Below are positions 34,093-46,116 of a stretch of DNA of 64,000 nt, piece by piece. The first letter of the stretch is position 1. Each line of letters begins with the position of its first letter. The notes beneath the pieces were generated by a model. The model was not told where the DNA came from. It was given only the letters and a program-made list of their open reading frames with translations, and made no database searches. Position numbers and translations under genes: made by a program. Origin of the DNA: Selaginella tamariscina (taxonomy: Eukaryota; Streptophyta; Lycopodiopsida; Selaginellales; Selaginellaceae); NCBI GenBank assembly GCA_003024785.1, contig PUQB01000032.1:62001-126000 (forward strand). Direction: 5' to 3'.

Positions 34093-36349
34093 TTCCTCTC
34101 TAGTCTAAACCAAAAAGAAATATAACTATTTAGTCAGCCCTAAACCTCTTTAAAATGTTTAACTTTGACTCTCCCTTCCCTCACAACTCCATTTCATTTT
34201 TGAATTTTACCCTTAATATTTAACACACATGTACGTAGTCATCTCTTCATTAAAAGCAAAATAAAAAAGAAGAAACATGATTTAAACTAATTATATTTAA
34301 AATTTAAAAATGTATCACAAACTTCATATTGTTTGGAATATGAATTTAATTATTATAATTATATTTAATTTTTTTAATGTATCACAAACTTCACACCATT
34401 TTATTATATTCCATTGAGGCAGTGTAAAAATGGTAAGTGACATCAACAAAATGCCTTCATGCTATAGGAATAAAGGGATGCAACTTATGGAAATTAATGT
34501 GAATATCAACTTGAATGCACAGTGGTGGAGACTAATTTGACATGCAAGATGTAGTGGATAAGTTTTGAAAAGTTCTTAATTTCCTTGGAACTTTAAGAGT
34601 GTATGTTTATGTTTTGGTTTGGCCTGTGTCTCAGTTTAATCTTTAAGTTTAATAAGATTCCTTTATACTGTTTCTAAGGTTTCCTTAAGTTTCCCTGGGG
34701 GTGTAAATTCCACGTTCAAAACCTTGTTCGGATCGTGTGAGTCTAGACGTTTGCTGGTAAATATGCTATCTCCTTTTTAGATTTCATGTGAGGGTTATTA
34801 TTTATTTTAAATGCATATCACTGTGATTTAGTATTTGTTGTGATTACATTTAATTAAAAGTTTTTCAAGCTATAATAATAAGCTTTCTTTTATTATAAGT
34901 GAAAATTGAATGTGTTACATAGGTGTATGGAAAATGAAAGATTGTGCATAATATGTGATTTTTGAAAATTGAAGGATAAAGTTCATGCTATTTTAAGATG
35001 TCTAAATTATGTAAAGGATTTGACTTTATTCATTAAAGAACTTCATCACACATATAATTTATGAGTACTTGGTTAGTTTTAATTTAAATTTTTTAATAAC
35101 AAAAGAAAATTTTACCCAAGAGCACCATCAAAATGTTTAAATCTTTTGTGAAGGTTTTTTCATACCTTTTATAAAAAAGGAAGTCTAATGATTAATTCAT
35201 AATTTTGATATCACTTTTTGTAAATTCTAATTCCATTAAAGTGTCGTTTTAAATTCATAAATAAATTTAAAATTCAAGAAGTGACTAGGGGTACCCTAGT
35301 CACTTTATTAACACCCGTTGTGAATTAAATAAATTAATTATACATTAATTGACATCTTAATTGTCAAAGTTTTGACCCGAATGGTAGATACATGATAATA
35401 TGTGGGCATCCGACGTCATCATCATGTGTGAATAATGTTAAATTTTTTAAGAAACTCTGAGAGTCTAGTTCAGATGTCAAAGTAGGTAAGAGACTTATGC
35501 CATAAGTTCCTAGAGTGACTATAAAGATAACCATTGGGTTAGGGTTTAGGGGTCGATGGGTCATTAATTAAATTTACCAAGTATATTCTCATTGAAAATA
35601 AGATTTCGTTCCAGCCCACTTACATAAACAATGGGGGACGTTTGTCACATATATTAAGTAGTATATGTAATGAGGGTTCTTGGGTTCATGACTAAGCTTG
35701 TTACTCTTATACTGGTGCAAGTTCTAATTTGTGTCGTTAAGGCACAACCCTCTATTGTGCCGCCTCAACTTTAAACATTAGGGTACGTCCCACCTTTGGA
35801 GGGTGAAAGGTTGAAGTTTGTCACCTCCTCCTCCATGTTAAGCTAAGAGTAACACTCATGGCTAAATAAGGCACAATCGTGTTTTTGTTTAACTATGGAT
35901 GTGGAATCTTGGCTGATAGGTTTTCCTTACTAAGTTCATAAGGGATCACAAAGGATTTCTGGAGTTGGCATTTGAGAGCCACATTCGTAACACCTAATGC
36001 AACTCTTAAATCTAAAGGGCTATGGTATGATGGCTCACATCTTGTGAAACAGTGTCATATGAAGATGTAACACTAGGCTAAATAGCACACAGTACACACT
36101 CAAGACACACCCTTCGAGGTTATCTTATGGGTTTATCACCTAGGGACTGGATACTTTAGCAAACATGCATGCTTGTATTCACACTAGAGTGTTAAGTCTT
36201 GGGCATCAGCTCAAGAAAAGTTAGGTCTCGTAACTAGATATGCTTTTGTTACACTTAGCTAAGGAGTATTCTCTTTAGGATCTAAGGGTTGAATAACTTA
36301 AGCTCATTAGCATGAGCCTTTCGTGAGGCACTCGCAAGGTTGTATACTT
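33376..36349. repeat. Segmental duplication, unit 2
   Basis: The counterpart of 25172-28178, highly similar with scattered small indels. It ends at about 36349, where decayed gypsy sequence begins, inside the reversed L-LTR piece (after gcaaggttgtatactt). Confidence 0.85.
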
Positions 36350-38345
36350 TAAATTTTTAATCTTGCTATGCAATGCTCCAGCAACATTTTGCACAATGAT
36401 GAATGATGTGTTTAGTGACTATCTAGACGAGTTCATAGAGTATATATTAATAACATTCTGATCTTCAATTCGACAATTGAGGAACATATAAAAAACTTGA
36501 AAAGGTGTTTTAAAGATTAAGGGAAAACTAGTTGTACACTAAGCAAAGCAAGTGTGCATTTAATTAAACCAAGATAGATTTCTTGGGACACTCAATCTCA
36601 AGTGGGAAGGTTGCCATGGACCTAAAGAAAATTCAAGTTATTACTGAGTGGTTAACTTTGAAAAACGTGTATGAAGTTAAATCATTTATTGGTCTAGCAT
36701 GGTATTACCAAAAATTCATAAAAAGTTACTCAGCGCCATTGACAAATTTCATAAAGAAAATTCTATGGCATTGAACTCTAGAGTGCCAGGGGCGTTCATT
36801 AAACTCAAAGAAGCTATTTTTGCAGATGCCCATTTTTAAAGATTCATTTTAGGTAGAGTGACACTTCCGACTTTGCAATTAATGATGTATTGTAACAAAA
36901 AGGACATTTGGTGTCCTTTGAAGAAGTTGGATGCCGCACAAATTCAATGGTCTACTCATAAAAAGGAAATGTATGCTATTGTTGCTTCCTTGGAATATTG
37001 GCGTCATTATCTTCCAAGTCATGGCACTGTGGTTTGGACATATAATATAACTCTAAGATTTTTGAAATGCAGCTGAAGCTATCACCAAAATATGTTAGAT
37101 AGCAACAAAAGTTAGCTCGATTTCAGCCTGAAATTAGACATAAAGTTGAAAAAGATAATGTGATAACTAACGCACTTAGTAGAAAAGGTCATCTTCGTAT
37201 TATGTCGGTACTAGTGTCAACTTTGGTGGATAAATTTGTGATGGCATAGCCTCAAGATGAGTTTGTTGAGGCCTTGAACCTAGTAGCAAAGAGAAAATAA
37301 ATTCATTAATTATGAAGAAATGGTGATATTTCAGTAAACATAAAAAATCGAATGGATGCACTCAAGCAGACACATTTTGTGTGTGGAATGGAGTTTTTAT
37401 TATTATAAAGAGAAGAGACTTAATGTTTCAAAAGGGACAAGAAGGCAAAGGCTGTTAAGGGAACATCATGATGTTCCTTTGGTAGAATATGGTGGAAGTG
37501 GCTTTGCTGAAACGTGAATTTTATTGGTCGGGAATGATAAATAATGTTGTTGAGTATGTTAAGACATGCCCCACATGTCAGCAAGTGAAGAGTCAATTAA
37601 AAAAACAAGTTGGGAAGTTGTAGTGTATATCGATTCTGGAGCGGCCATTTCAAAGTGTTACTTTGAACTTTGTCATGGAATTGCCAAATCTTATGGTTTC
37701 AATGCTCTCATGGTGGTGGTCAATCGGTTTTCAAAGGTTGCTCATTTCATTTTAATTGTAAAGATAGTGAATGCAAAGTAAGCAGCAAAGTTGTTCTTTC
37801 ATGAGGTTGTAAAAGTGCATAGACTACCAAAAACAATGATCTCAAATGGGGATCCTCGTTTTACAAGCAAGTTTTGGGAAACGTTGTTTAGACAATTTAG
37901 TACGATGCTAAAGTTTAATATGGCTTTACCATTTGCAAACAGATGGTCAAATGGAAAGGGTGAATTAACAACTCAAGAACAAAGTGATCAACTTGATTAG
38001 ACTGAACACTTGAATATGGCTTGGCTTATGGGTTAAATCTTCCTCTAAGCTGGGAGTGATAAACAATGTGTTTCATGTCAATTTATTTAAACCATTTCAC
38101 AAAGATGAGAAACATCCAGATATATATCATAGTTCAAAATTAGTTGGAGAGGAAAAAGAGTTTGAAGTTGAAGCAATATTAAAAGGGAGGAACATTCATG
38201 GATAGTGAAAACGTAAACATGAATATCTTGTTAAATGAAAATATTACCTAGCATGTGAGTCGACATGGGAATCATTGAAAACGCAATAGAGTTAGTGAAG
38301 GAGTTTGAGGCAAGATCTCAAGATGTTTATAATGATGATGAGAAA
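36350..38345 (+). mobile_element. Element C: decayed Ty3/gypsy chromovirus fragment
   Basis: Plus-strand remnants in order: RT (CNAPATFCTMMNDVF, then FLGHSISSGKVAMDLKKI), RNase H (YCNKKDIWCPLKKLDAAQIQ, KEMYAIVASLEYWRHYLP) and integrase (LLKREFYWSGMINNVVEYVK, TCPTCQQVKSQ, VVVNRFSKVAHF). A chromodomain follows at about 38150-38300 (FEVEAILKGRNIHG, KHEYLVK, then a stop where Trp is expected, YYLACESTWES). No LTRs are found; gag and protease are missing. Its left edge is inside an L-family LTR, suggesting insertion or rearrangement there. It is inactive. Confidence 0.8.
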
Positions 38346-38499
38346 TAAAGTAGACTTTATTTCTTATTAACCTAGGGGCCAACAAACAATATTAACTAAA
38401 GACCTATGATATAAATTCTAGTTAAAGTAAAGAATCTGTGTTTATGGAGACTGTTGTTAAACCATAAACAAGAGTCTGTTGATATAGTGTTTGACATTA

Positions 38500-39458
38500 C
38501 CATATATTTTTCTCAAGAGTATAACTTGTCAAAAAGGGTTAAGGACATCCCTAGGGTTGACTTAACCCTAGGGTTGCATGAGATGACCTAACTTACTAAC
38601 CTTAAACCTAACCCACGGGGGTATTAGGGCATTTTCATTAAGGGCTGTGCCAACCTATTTACTCAATTAGGAAAACAGGGGGGCTCTGTCACATAAATAA
38701 GGTAAAGTATATATAATGAGAATACCTGGGTTCAAAAAAAAGCTTGTTATTCTTCTACCAGTGTAAACTAAGCTTGTGTCGTCAAGCACAGCTCTTCATT
38801 GTGCCACCTTAACTTCCATACAATAGGGTACATCCCACCTTTTAGATTAACCTACCCTTATCATTGTCACCCTTGTGACTGAGTATGTCACATTCAAGGA
38901 GATAGTCAATTCTTGAGTTTATCAACCATTCACAAGCTAGAAAAGGGTTCACGTTCCGCAAGACTAGTGGATGAGACATTGCTTCGGCCGCCTCATTCAC
39001 GCCAAGCTAGAAACAATACTTGCAGCTTGACTAGCTCACACATCCTAACTCACGAGTGAGCCTTGACCATGAACTTGGCCAATTGAGGGAGTGAGTTCCT
39101 ACGAGACAGGTTCCTAATATGGGTACTTTACCAAATATTATGGGGTTTCTAGAAAGGAATTCCAAGGTTAGCATCTGGCAAGCCATTTTCGTGGCACCAA
39201 GTAAAAACTCAGACATGATTCATTTCGCAAGACTTAGTTTATAAGCCATGACAAATTAACTTGTCATACCTTAGAAATGTAAGTTAATATAAAGTAAAAT
39301 AACTTGGGCAAACATAAGATAAAATTATATGGCATGCAATATGAAAGTTGTTTTTTGAGTGCTACCTTGATACTAAAGTCCATAACCCACAACTTAAGAT
39401 TGAGGCTTCCCACATTTAACTCTTCAAATGACCAAGAAACATAGGCCTTAATACCAAA
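38500..39458 (+). repeat. L-family LTR piece in reversed orientation
   Basis: From about 38530 to 39260 the sequence matches the reverse complement of the L LTR (telomere-like ttagggtt strings, cataaataaggtaaag, the ggtacatcccacctt block). The stretch 38930-39220 resembles 7700-7910. The remainder to 39458 is unassigned, with one open frame (39264-39488, minus) lacking known motifs. Confidence 0.6.
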
Positions 39459-39578
39459 TGTTAGAGTTTTGAGCCAAAGGGTCGACATATGGCTATCAAG
39501 TGGCTATTCACTAAGTCTTTCAAGATAACCCTAAAAGTCTGGCTCAAATGCCTAAGTAAGCATGAGACTTAAGGGTCC

Positions 39579-40441
39579 ACCCTAAGCATAGTTACGAACA
39601 GCCGAGATCCCGGCCGTGTTCACCGTGTTTCACGAACACGGCCATGGATCGTGTTCCTATGGCCGTGTTTGTGAACAGTCTTTCATGTTACGAACACGGG
39701 CCGTGATCCCGGCGACCACGGCCAGGATCACGGCCCGTCTTCGTAACATAAAACACTATTTAGAATATTCTTAGATGAATATACTTGCAGAATATTCTTT
39801 CTAGGGCGCACGATGTCACACAGCAATCCAAGGCATGGCAACAGCAATCCAAGGCACAACAAGCATGGCACAACAATCCAACACTGTGAAAGCATCCTTC
39901 TTCACGATAGTGGTGATTTTGTATATATAAATCATGTACATTTGCATATATATGTATGAGAATACTTATAAACACACACACACACACATATATATTTAAA
40001 CTACAACATGTAAAAACGTGGAGTTTTAGATAATATGTATAACATATCCAAATATTATATTCTTATATAAGCTAGACATGTATATGATTTATTTGATTTT
40101 ATTTCTTTTTTGAAGAATGCGAACATATTTATAAGAGAGGTTTTGGCAACCAGCTTGTACATGATAAAAACACATTTTTAAGGTTAGTGTACATAATTTG
40201 GCATGTATATGTTTTTTAAATACATATTATTTCTTTGAGTTTTATATTTATTAATTAATTAAGGTTTATTTTATTATGGTTAATATAAAAGTGATCGTGT
40301 GCAAAGAATATTCACTAGAATATTCGTTAATTCACTAGAATATTCGTGAGCCATTGTGAGTCATGATTGTGTTCCGTGGTCGGGTTCAAAAAGAGGCTCG
40401 TGTTCGTGTTCCATGTTTGTGTTTGTAACTATGACCCTAAG
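39579..40441. mobile_element. Non-autonomous hAT-like DNA transposon with 8-bp target duplication
   Basis: The element proper is 39587-40433 (847 bp). Its ends are inverted repeats CATAGTTACGAACA and, reverse-complemented from the right, CATAGTTACAAACA. It is flanked by the identical octamer ACCCTAAG (39579-39586 and 40434-40441), and removing it restores continuous L-LTR sequence. An 8-bp duplication is the hAT superfamily hallmark. Within 150 bp of the left end, motifs of the type cgaacacggcc / ggccgtgttc occur many times in both orientations, like subterminal transposase-binding sites. No transposase frame is present. Confidence 0.85.
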
Positions 40442-41396
40442 TGACTATCCTAAGGATAACTCGAACATACTTTAGGATCTTGCCCTAGAAAACCTACATA
40501 TACCTTGTGACAGAGTTAAGCTTATCCTTTTAAGGAATCATCAAGGCGATAAGGGGTACCCTGACTCACAATTAACCCATAAGGGTTTGAATGGCCAAGT
40601 TATATCTTAGTTTTAGGGTTAGTACTTAGTGAGAACATGAGTGTGTGTCATAGGCAGACATAAATGTTTTGCTAAGTAAATCTCTTAAGATTAAATTTGG
40701 ATAACCCTAAATATGCAATCACATGAGTGTCTCATAAAAGGCTCATGTTAATGAGCTTAGGTTGTTCAATTCCTCGATATAACACCCCTAGCCAAGTGTG
40801 CATGCGAACACACTCGGTTGTGGGACTCAACCTTAATGTGAGCAAAAGCATGCTTGCTCTATCCAATCCCTTTGCATTAAACTTGTGACACAACCACAAA
40901 GATCACTTAAGCATGTACCATGCATCATAATGTCATCAAATTTAGTATCACATGTCCATGTAACATCATCAAAATCATCATTGTCTCTTAAACTCAAGAG
41001 CTACACTAGGTGCCACGAATGTGATTTGCATATACTAACCCTATAACCCTTCTTTGTGAACCCTTAAAAAACATGGCAATGATAACCGATCCTACACTCA
41101 TAGTTAGACAAGGGCATAAACAATGCTTACATCGGGAGTTAAAATGTGGATCATGCTTAGCTATGAGTGCTTGTTCTTAACTTGACATAGAAGAGGAGGC
41201 TGAAAACATGCCTCAATTTTTAACTAACGAAACATATACTTTGACAACACCTCCTACATGTGCAACTGGGTTACTTAATGAAAAAAGTTAGTTAACCCTT
41301 TAGATGTAACATACCCAAGCACAACAATGTGGATTTGTTAATACTTAAGGATATGGTTACTCTTAAGGTGTGATGTACCCTTACATATTGAAAGTT

Positions 41397-41470
41397 AGAG
41401 CAACACAAATGATGCTTTAACGACGTAGGCCTAAGAGCAACACAAATGATGCTTTAACGACGTAGGCCTA
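41397..41470. repeat. Perfect 37-bp tandem duplication
   Basis: The 37-bp unit beginning agagcaacacaaatgatgct occurs twice in a row (41397-41433 and 41434-41470) without a mismatch, within L-family sequence. Other L copies have it once. Confidence 0.95.
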
Positions 41471-41750
41471 ACTTCTAGCACAAAGAATGTGCCTTGACAA
41501 CATAAACTAAGAAAGAAATAAAAAACCTTTTAGTCTCTGACGTGTTTGTCCCACACCTATTCTATAATATTTGGTGAGTTTAACTTAACAACTCACCAAT
41601 CCCTAAGGTTGCCCTAACCCCAAGCCCTGAAACTAATTAGACATTTAATTTGGACACAAAAAATGAAGGGAGAGTTTTTTTTATATAATAGTGCTAGCTT
41701 TGCTTAAAGTTTCTTATAAATACTTAATTACACTATCTGTTTAAATGATA

Positions 41751-42905
41751 TCTAGAGGGGGCTCCACCTCCTTACAACAAAAATAAGCAGATGTTCATTA
41801 AGAATACATAAAGCGTGTTATTTTAGCTCAAGAAGCCAAGATTCATATTGTTTCGATGGTTCCTGTCCTTTAAAATGCATGTTTACATCTCTAACAAGTT
41901 TAATATGCATTCCTTTAAGAAGTATGTTTGTATCTCAAATTCTATAAGCATGCAGTTGGGTTTATGAATATGAAAGTTTCTATATTATATTGCTTAGTGA
42001 GATTTCCAATTTACTAGGAATAATCGATTTAAAATACTTATGTATGTCTAATATATTCAGCCACTTTGGATTTATTATAAAAGTCATGTTTGATTATATT
42101 ACTAGTCTTTATTTTAGTTTTTTTAATTTTAGTTATTTGCTAGTGTCTCCCGTGATCTGCTGTACGTATTACTTTGATGTATAATGTAATAAACATATAT
42201 AAGTATGCTTGTATAGAAAAGTACGTGACGAGAGAGAGGATATACGATATATATGTAAGTTTATGTCTATTGTTATCGATAATGACAAAAGGAAAAGAAT
42301 TACATAACTGGTCACGTTAAATATTATATGGTATATTTCCTCTTGGTTTTTTAATTAATCACTAACAAAAGATATAGTGTAACATATACAAAAATATAGA
42401 ATATTATATACTAAAGATATATATATTGATGACTATAATTTATAAAATAAACAATAATTTATTGCGCTCGGAGTTATGCACCAATGCTTCTCCCCTCACA
42501 ATTTAATTAATTTAACCCTTAATATTTAATTTAATTAGTAAGGTAACTATCTAAGATATTCGTTTATAATAAAGGATTTGGGTCCTACTACATGTGCTTA
42601 AAATGTATTGTAAATAAATTATAAATCTGAAGAAAATTGAAGGGATTATATACTGTAAATATAGGGATGTATCTGTAAATGTCATATATCAGGTCCACAG
42701 TTTAACAATAGCAAACTCTTATTAACTAATGTATGTAACACCCATAAATTTGTATAAATGAATATATATATATAAAAAAAAAAAAATTGAAAAAGAAAAA
42801 AAAAGTGCCTGTTCATTCATGTCAGCACTAGAAATAAATATAAAAGCTCTTTTTGTTAATTTTTCTGCTCTTCGTGTAATAAGCCTCTCTAATCAGACAC
42901 ATTAA
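41751..42905. other. AT-rich spacer downstream of the TM9SF gene
   Basis: No gene. An open frame at 41990-42184 has only a random hydrophobic composition. An A-rich run lies at 42774-42803. The segment next to 42905 is the 3' flank of the TM9SF gene. Confidence 0.5.
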
Positions 42906-45900
42906 TTAATCGCATTTTATGTTCCTATAAATCCTCCGGACGAACACGGATGAACCCAAATACCCAATTGCACCTAAAAAACACATTATCAAGTGATATA
43001 CACACACACACACATTGTATACATGTAAGTATACCACATAAGTATATATTTACATCTATACGCCCGCAAATACCACACAAATAACAACATAACAAAGTTG
43101 CCGGTACGAACTATGTTAGTATGAGCGAGTGTACATGTTCGCGGACACAGATCGTCATATGATACATGTGTGTGTGTAAATAAATACTTAGCAGGTGTAA
43201 TACACTTACCGCAAAGGATTCCGAGCCCAATGCAGAGCATGAGAGTGTAGCCAAAATAGAAACTGGTTTGGAAAAACCCAGACATCTTCGTCTTCATAAA
43301 GTAGTAATATATTGAGTACAAATACACGTATGCTGCCGTAGAAGCCGCTGAGAAGAAAGATGTCCATTGCCAGTGATAATTCTCTGCGTTAAGTAAGAAA
43401 TATGTCCCACGATTGTTACGCACACCGTGACTATCAAAAGTATAACGAATACCAATAGCATAAACCCGTAGACGTAGTACACCTGTCACAATTAATCCCA
43501 CTACAGTTTAGTCTAGTGTGTATATGGGTCTGTATGTGTCTAGTGTGTATATGGGTCTGTATGTGTCAGCGTATCTCACACCTATAGAGAGAGAGAGAAA
43601 GAGTACGCCCGTGCGAATGTATGTCAAACGTATTAGACGTGCATAGATACATATACAAAGTTACTTATGTATCTAAACTTTGTACACGAGAACAAATTAT
43701 ATATACAAATAATATGGTATATGTACCTTGTAGTTCCAAAACGAGGTGAAGACGAAATACATCTCAATGAAGATACTACCAAAAGGGAGTAATCCACCCA
43801 TTAAGGCAACAATCGAGGGCCGCAGATACCATTTCTTTTCTGGAATCGGACGGGTATAGTCTTTACTCTACAAGGATTGTCGGGGGTTCCATTCCAGTTA
43901 CGACCAACCACAGTCCCCAAAAGTGCCAAAGGAAATGAGATAAATGCCCATATTACGAAAACAACAACCTGCACCAGATTTACATACATATAAACATAAC
44001 AAGGTAACCGTATAATGTGCGCATGTGTCCTTTTAGATTTTACCAATTATGGATGTATATGAAAAGTTTTCATATACATCCATAATTGGTAAAATCTAAA
44101 AAGCTTATTATTTAAGTATATATCATATAATTAATGACACAAACATCAGAAACTAAGACGTTAGTTCTAAACCTACGTATATTTCTACGTATATTGAGGT
44201 CTAATGTACGTACCATGGTCCCAAAAGGAATTGCAGCAAGAGAGCGGTAAAATATGGCAACAAAGTTAAGTACGAAACCAATGCCAAAACAAACAAAAGG
44301 GAAAAGTGAGGCTGTTAACAGCATAGATTTTATCCAGTGCTTGCCTGTGAAAAGAAATAAAAGCAAGTCATATTTGCTTCTAAAGATGTAGTTAAGAACT
44401 CATTACCATCGTTTCGTGAGTAAAAACCTCCACTTACGTAGCCTGATATGAAGGAGGTAAGTGCATAGCAAACAATAAACGTTGTAACAATTGCTCCTCG
44501 CCTGCAAACAGAAGTATAATATACAATGCAATATAAAACATAACGAATATATACATAATACCGAGAATACAACACACACACACACACACATTATATATAT
44601 ATATATATATGAAAGTAGAACATACCCAACATAAAGCATGCCAATAATGGCAAGTAAGATAACGAGAAGAACGAGAGCGGCCAACTGAGCACCTGTTCCA
44701 ACAAGAGCGGATAGGAGTACCAAATAACGTGGTGGTCTGAAAACATCTCCGTGAACAAGCTTCCACCCAGATTCTTCACTAACATCTCTTTCCTACAATT
44801 AAACCATAGTCATCAACAAATTGACGTCTAGTGCAGTCTTATATAAGAACAATTCAACGAGTGTATAACATGCATATGTATATATGTTATTGTAATTTAC
44901 CAGTGATTCGAGGTCATCTTCTTCACGAGCATACTTTGCGTAGTCATTCTTCAACGTTCTCATCAATATCATGGAGACCAGTCCAGTAAGGAAGATAACC
45001 ATCATGAACGAGTTGAAAAGAGAAAACCAGTGAATCTGTAAAAGGAAGATTTGATTCATCTAAGTAATAGTAGTTCTATAAATAGACGAACCTGATGCTC
45101 AAAGAATGGATAATCCAAATACGCATCAAATCTCCGGTGAAAACTCGTGTTTGTTTCAAGCCACTTGACGGAATACGTAAACTCTAGTGACTTTCCGGGG
45201 ATCAGAGACTGAAGGCCTTCTTGGGTCAGGTTAACTTGAATTATCTGTAGAGGAAATAATATAGATATAATGTATATAACTATGCTGGAATTATATTTAT
45301 TAGCTGGGCAAACTCTACCTGGTTCTTGTTGTACTTAATCACCAGATTCTTGTGCGTGGAGATGGCTGCCTTGTGTTCCTCATTCTTCTCGGGACGATAG
45401 TCACCAACAAATCCTGCATAGATTTTGTTAAAATATCAACACCAAACACAATTAATTAAATAAGTCTTACCCCACAATGGCAAATCATCTGTAGGAAGTC
45501 AACACAAAAAAAATAGTCAGTACAATCATAAGAAAACAAGAGAAACACATACCCATGAAGAACTCAAACCAGTAGTTTTCCTCAATTGCTCCTCTGAACT
45601 CCATGGCTTTTCTTTCATCCAACTCGAGCTTACATATTGTCGTTTTATCAACAGCCTCTGCCAGACTAGATGTCAATATCAACCTACCTGGAATTATAGA
45701 ACTTACTTCTGAATTTGATGTCAATCTGACTGTCAATCAGCTCATTTCCTTCAAGAACTTCACCCAAACCTCCCCATTTGTGCGCAGGATTCGCATTGCC
45801 AGGTTGACAGAACGGCAGCTATAGTAATTGTACGTCTCTTGCGGATTGTTGTAAGGCCCCACTTTGTTGACCCACAAAATAACTGCATCTCCAATGTCAT

Positions 45901-46116
45901 ACTGCACATTAATAAAATCATTCAGAAAAAAACTACATTGCCTACACAGTACTATTGTCTGTAGATATAATATGTCAAGAACTATATGAATCTTTATATA
46001 ATTTCTAAGATCCTAGAGGCAAAGTCGAAATTTTTACCTTGTGATCATACTCGGGAAGCTAGGGCGAGCTGAAGAAAGGCGAAGAACAAGACGCAGAGCA
46101 CCGATTTATGCAGCAT
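42906..46116 (-). CDS. Transmembrane nine superfamily (TM9SF/TMN) protein, 13 exons
   Basis: TM9SF proteins are nine-pass membrane proteins of the Golgi/endosomal system, involved in membrane-protein sorting. Exons (minus): 46116-46038, 45901-45707, 45657-45553, 45488-45471, 45413-45319, 45244-45092, 45035-44901, 44792-44626, 44501-44407, 44344-44214, 43968-43727, 43482-43210, 42973-42906. Exon 1 encodes a signal peptide. The lumenal domain has [19 protein letters not shown] and [16 protein letters not shown]. The membrane region has [55 protein letters not shown] and [13 protein letters not shown]. The end is [14 protein letters not shown], keeping the family's conserved C-terminal Lys-x-Asp coat/retention signal. 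One base is missing relative to the family near 46055, 45820, 43853 and 43405, the third in a C run. The other nine exons are clean. This may be assembly error or early decay. Confidence 0.9.
43511..43564. repeat. 27-bp tandem duplication in an intron
   Basis: The unit gtctagtgtgtatatgggtc plus seven more bases occurs twice (43511-43537 and 43538-43564) in the intron between exons 11 and 12 of the TM9SF gene. Confidence 0.95.
44031..44101. repeat. Perfect 71-bp palindrome in an intron
   Basis: The arms 44031-44065 and 44067-44101 are exact reverse complements (35 bases each) with a single G between them. The palindrome lies in the intron between exons 10 and 11 of the TM9SF gene and would form an uninterrupted hairpin in the pre-mRNA. 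Confidence 0.95.
44571..44612. repeat. AC and AT microsatellites in an intron
   Basis: An AC run (about 44571-44590) is followed by an AT run (about 44591-44610) in the intron after exon 8 of the TM9SF gene. Confidence 0.9.

Larger units (their letters stand above)
39459..41750 (-). repeat. L-family LTR, copy interrupted by a hAT-like element
   Basis: It starts tgttagagttttgag and follows the L LTR in L1 orientation to 39586, resumes exactly at 40434 after the inserted element, and continues to about 41750. The far end is worn; I cannot define the terminus. Confidence 0.7.

Noticed and set aside
41990..42184. Hydrophobic 64-codon frame downstream of the TM9SF gene
   Set aside because: AT-rich DNA yields Phe/Ile/Leu-rich chance frames; there is no homology signal or splice context.
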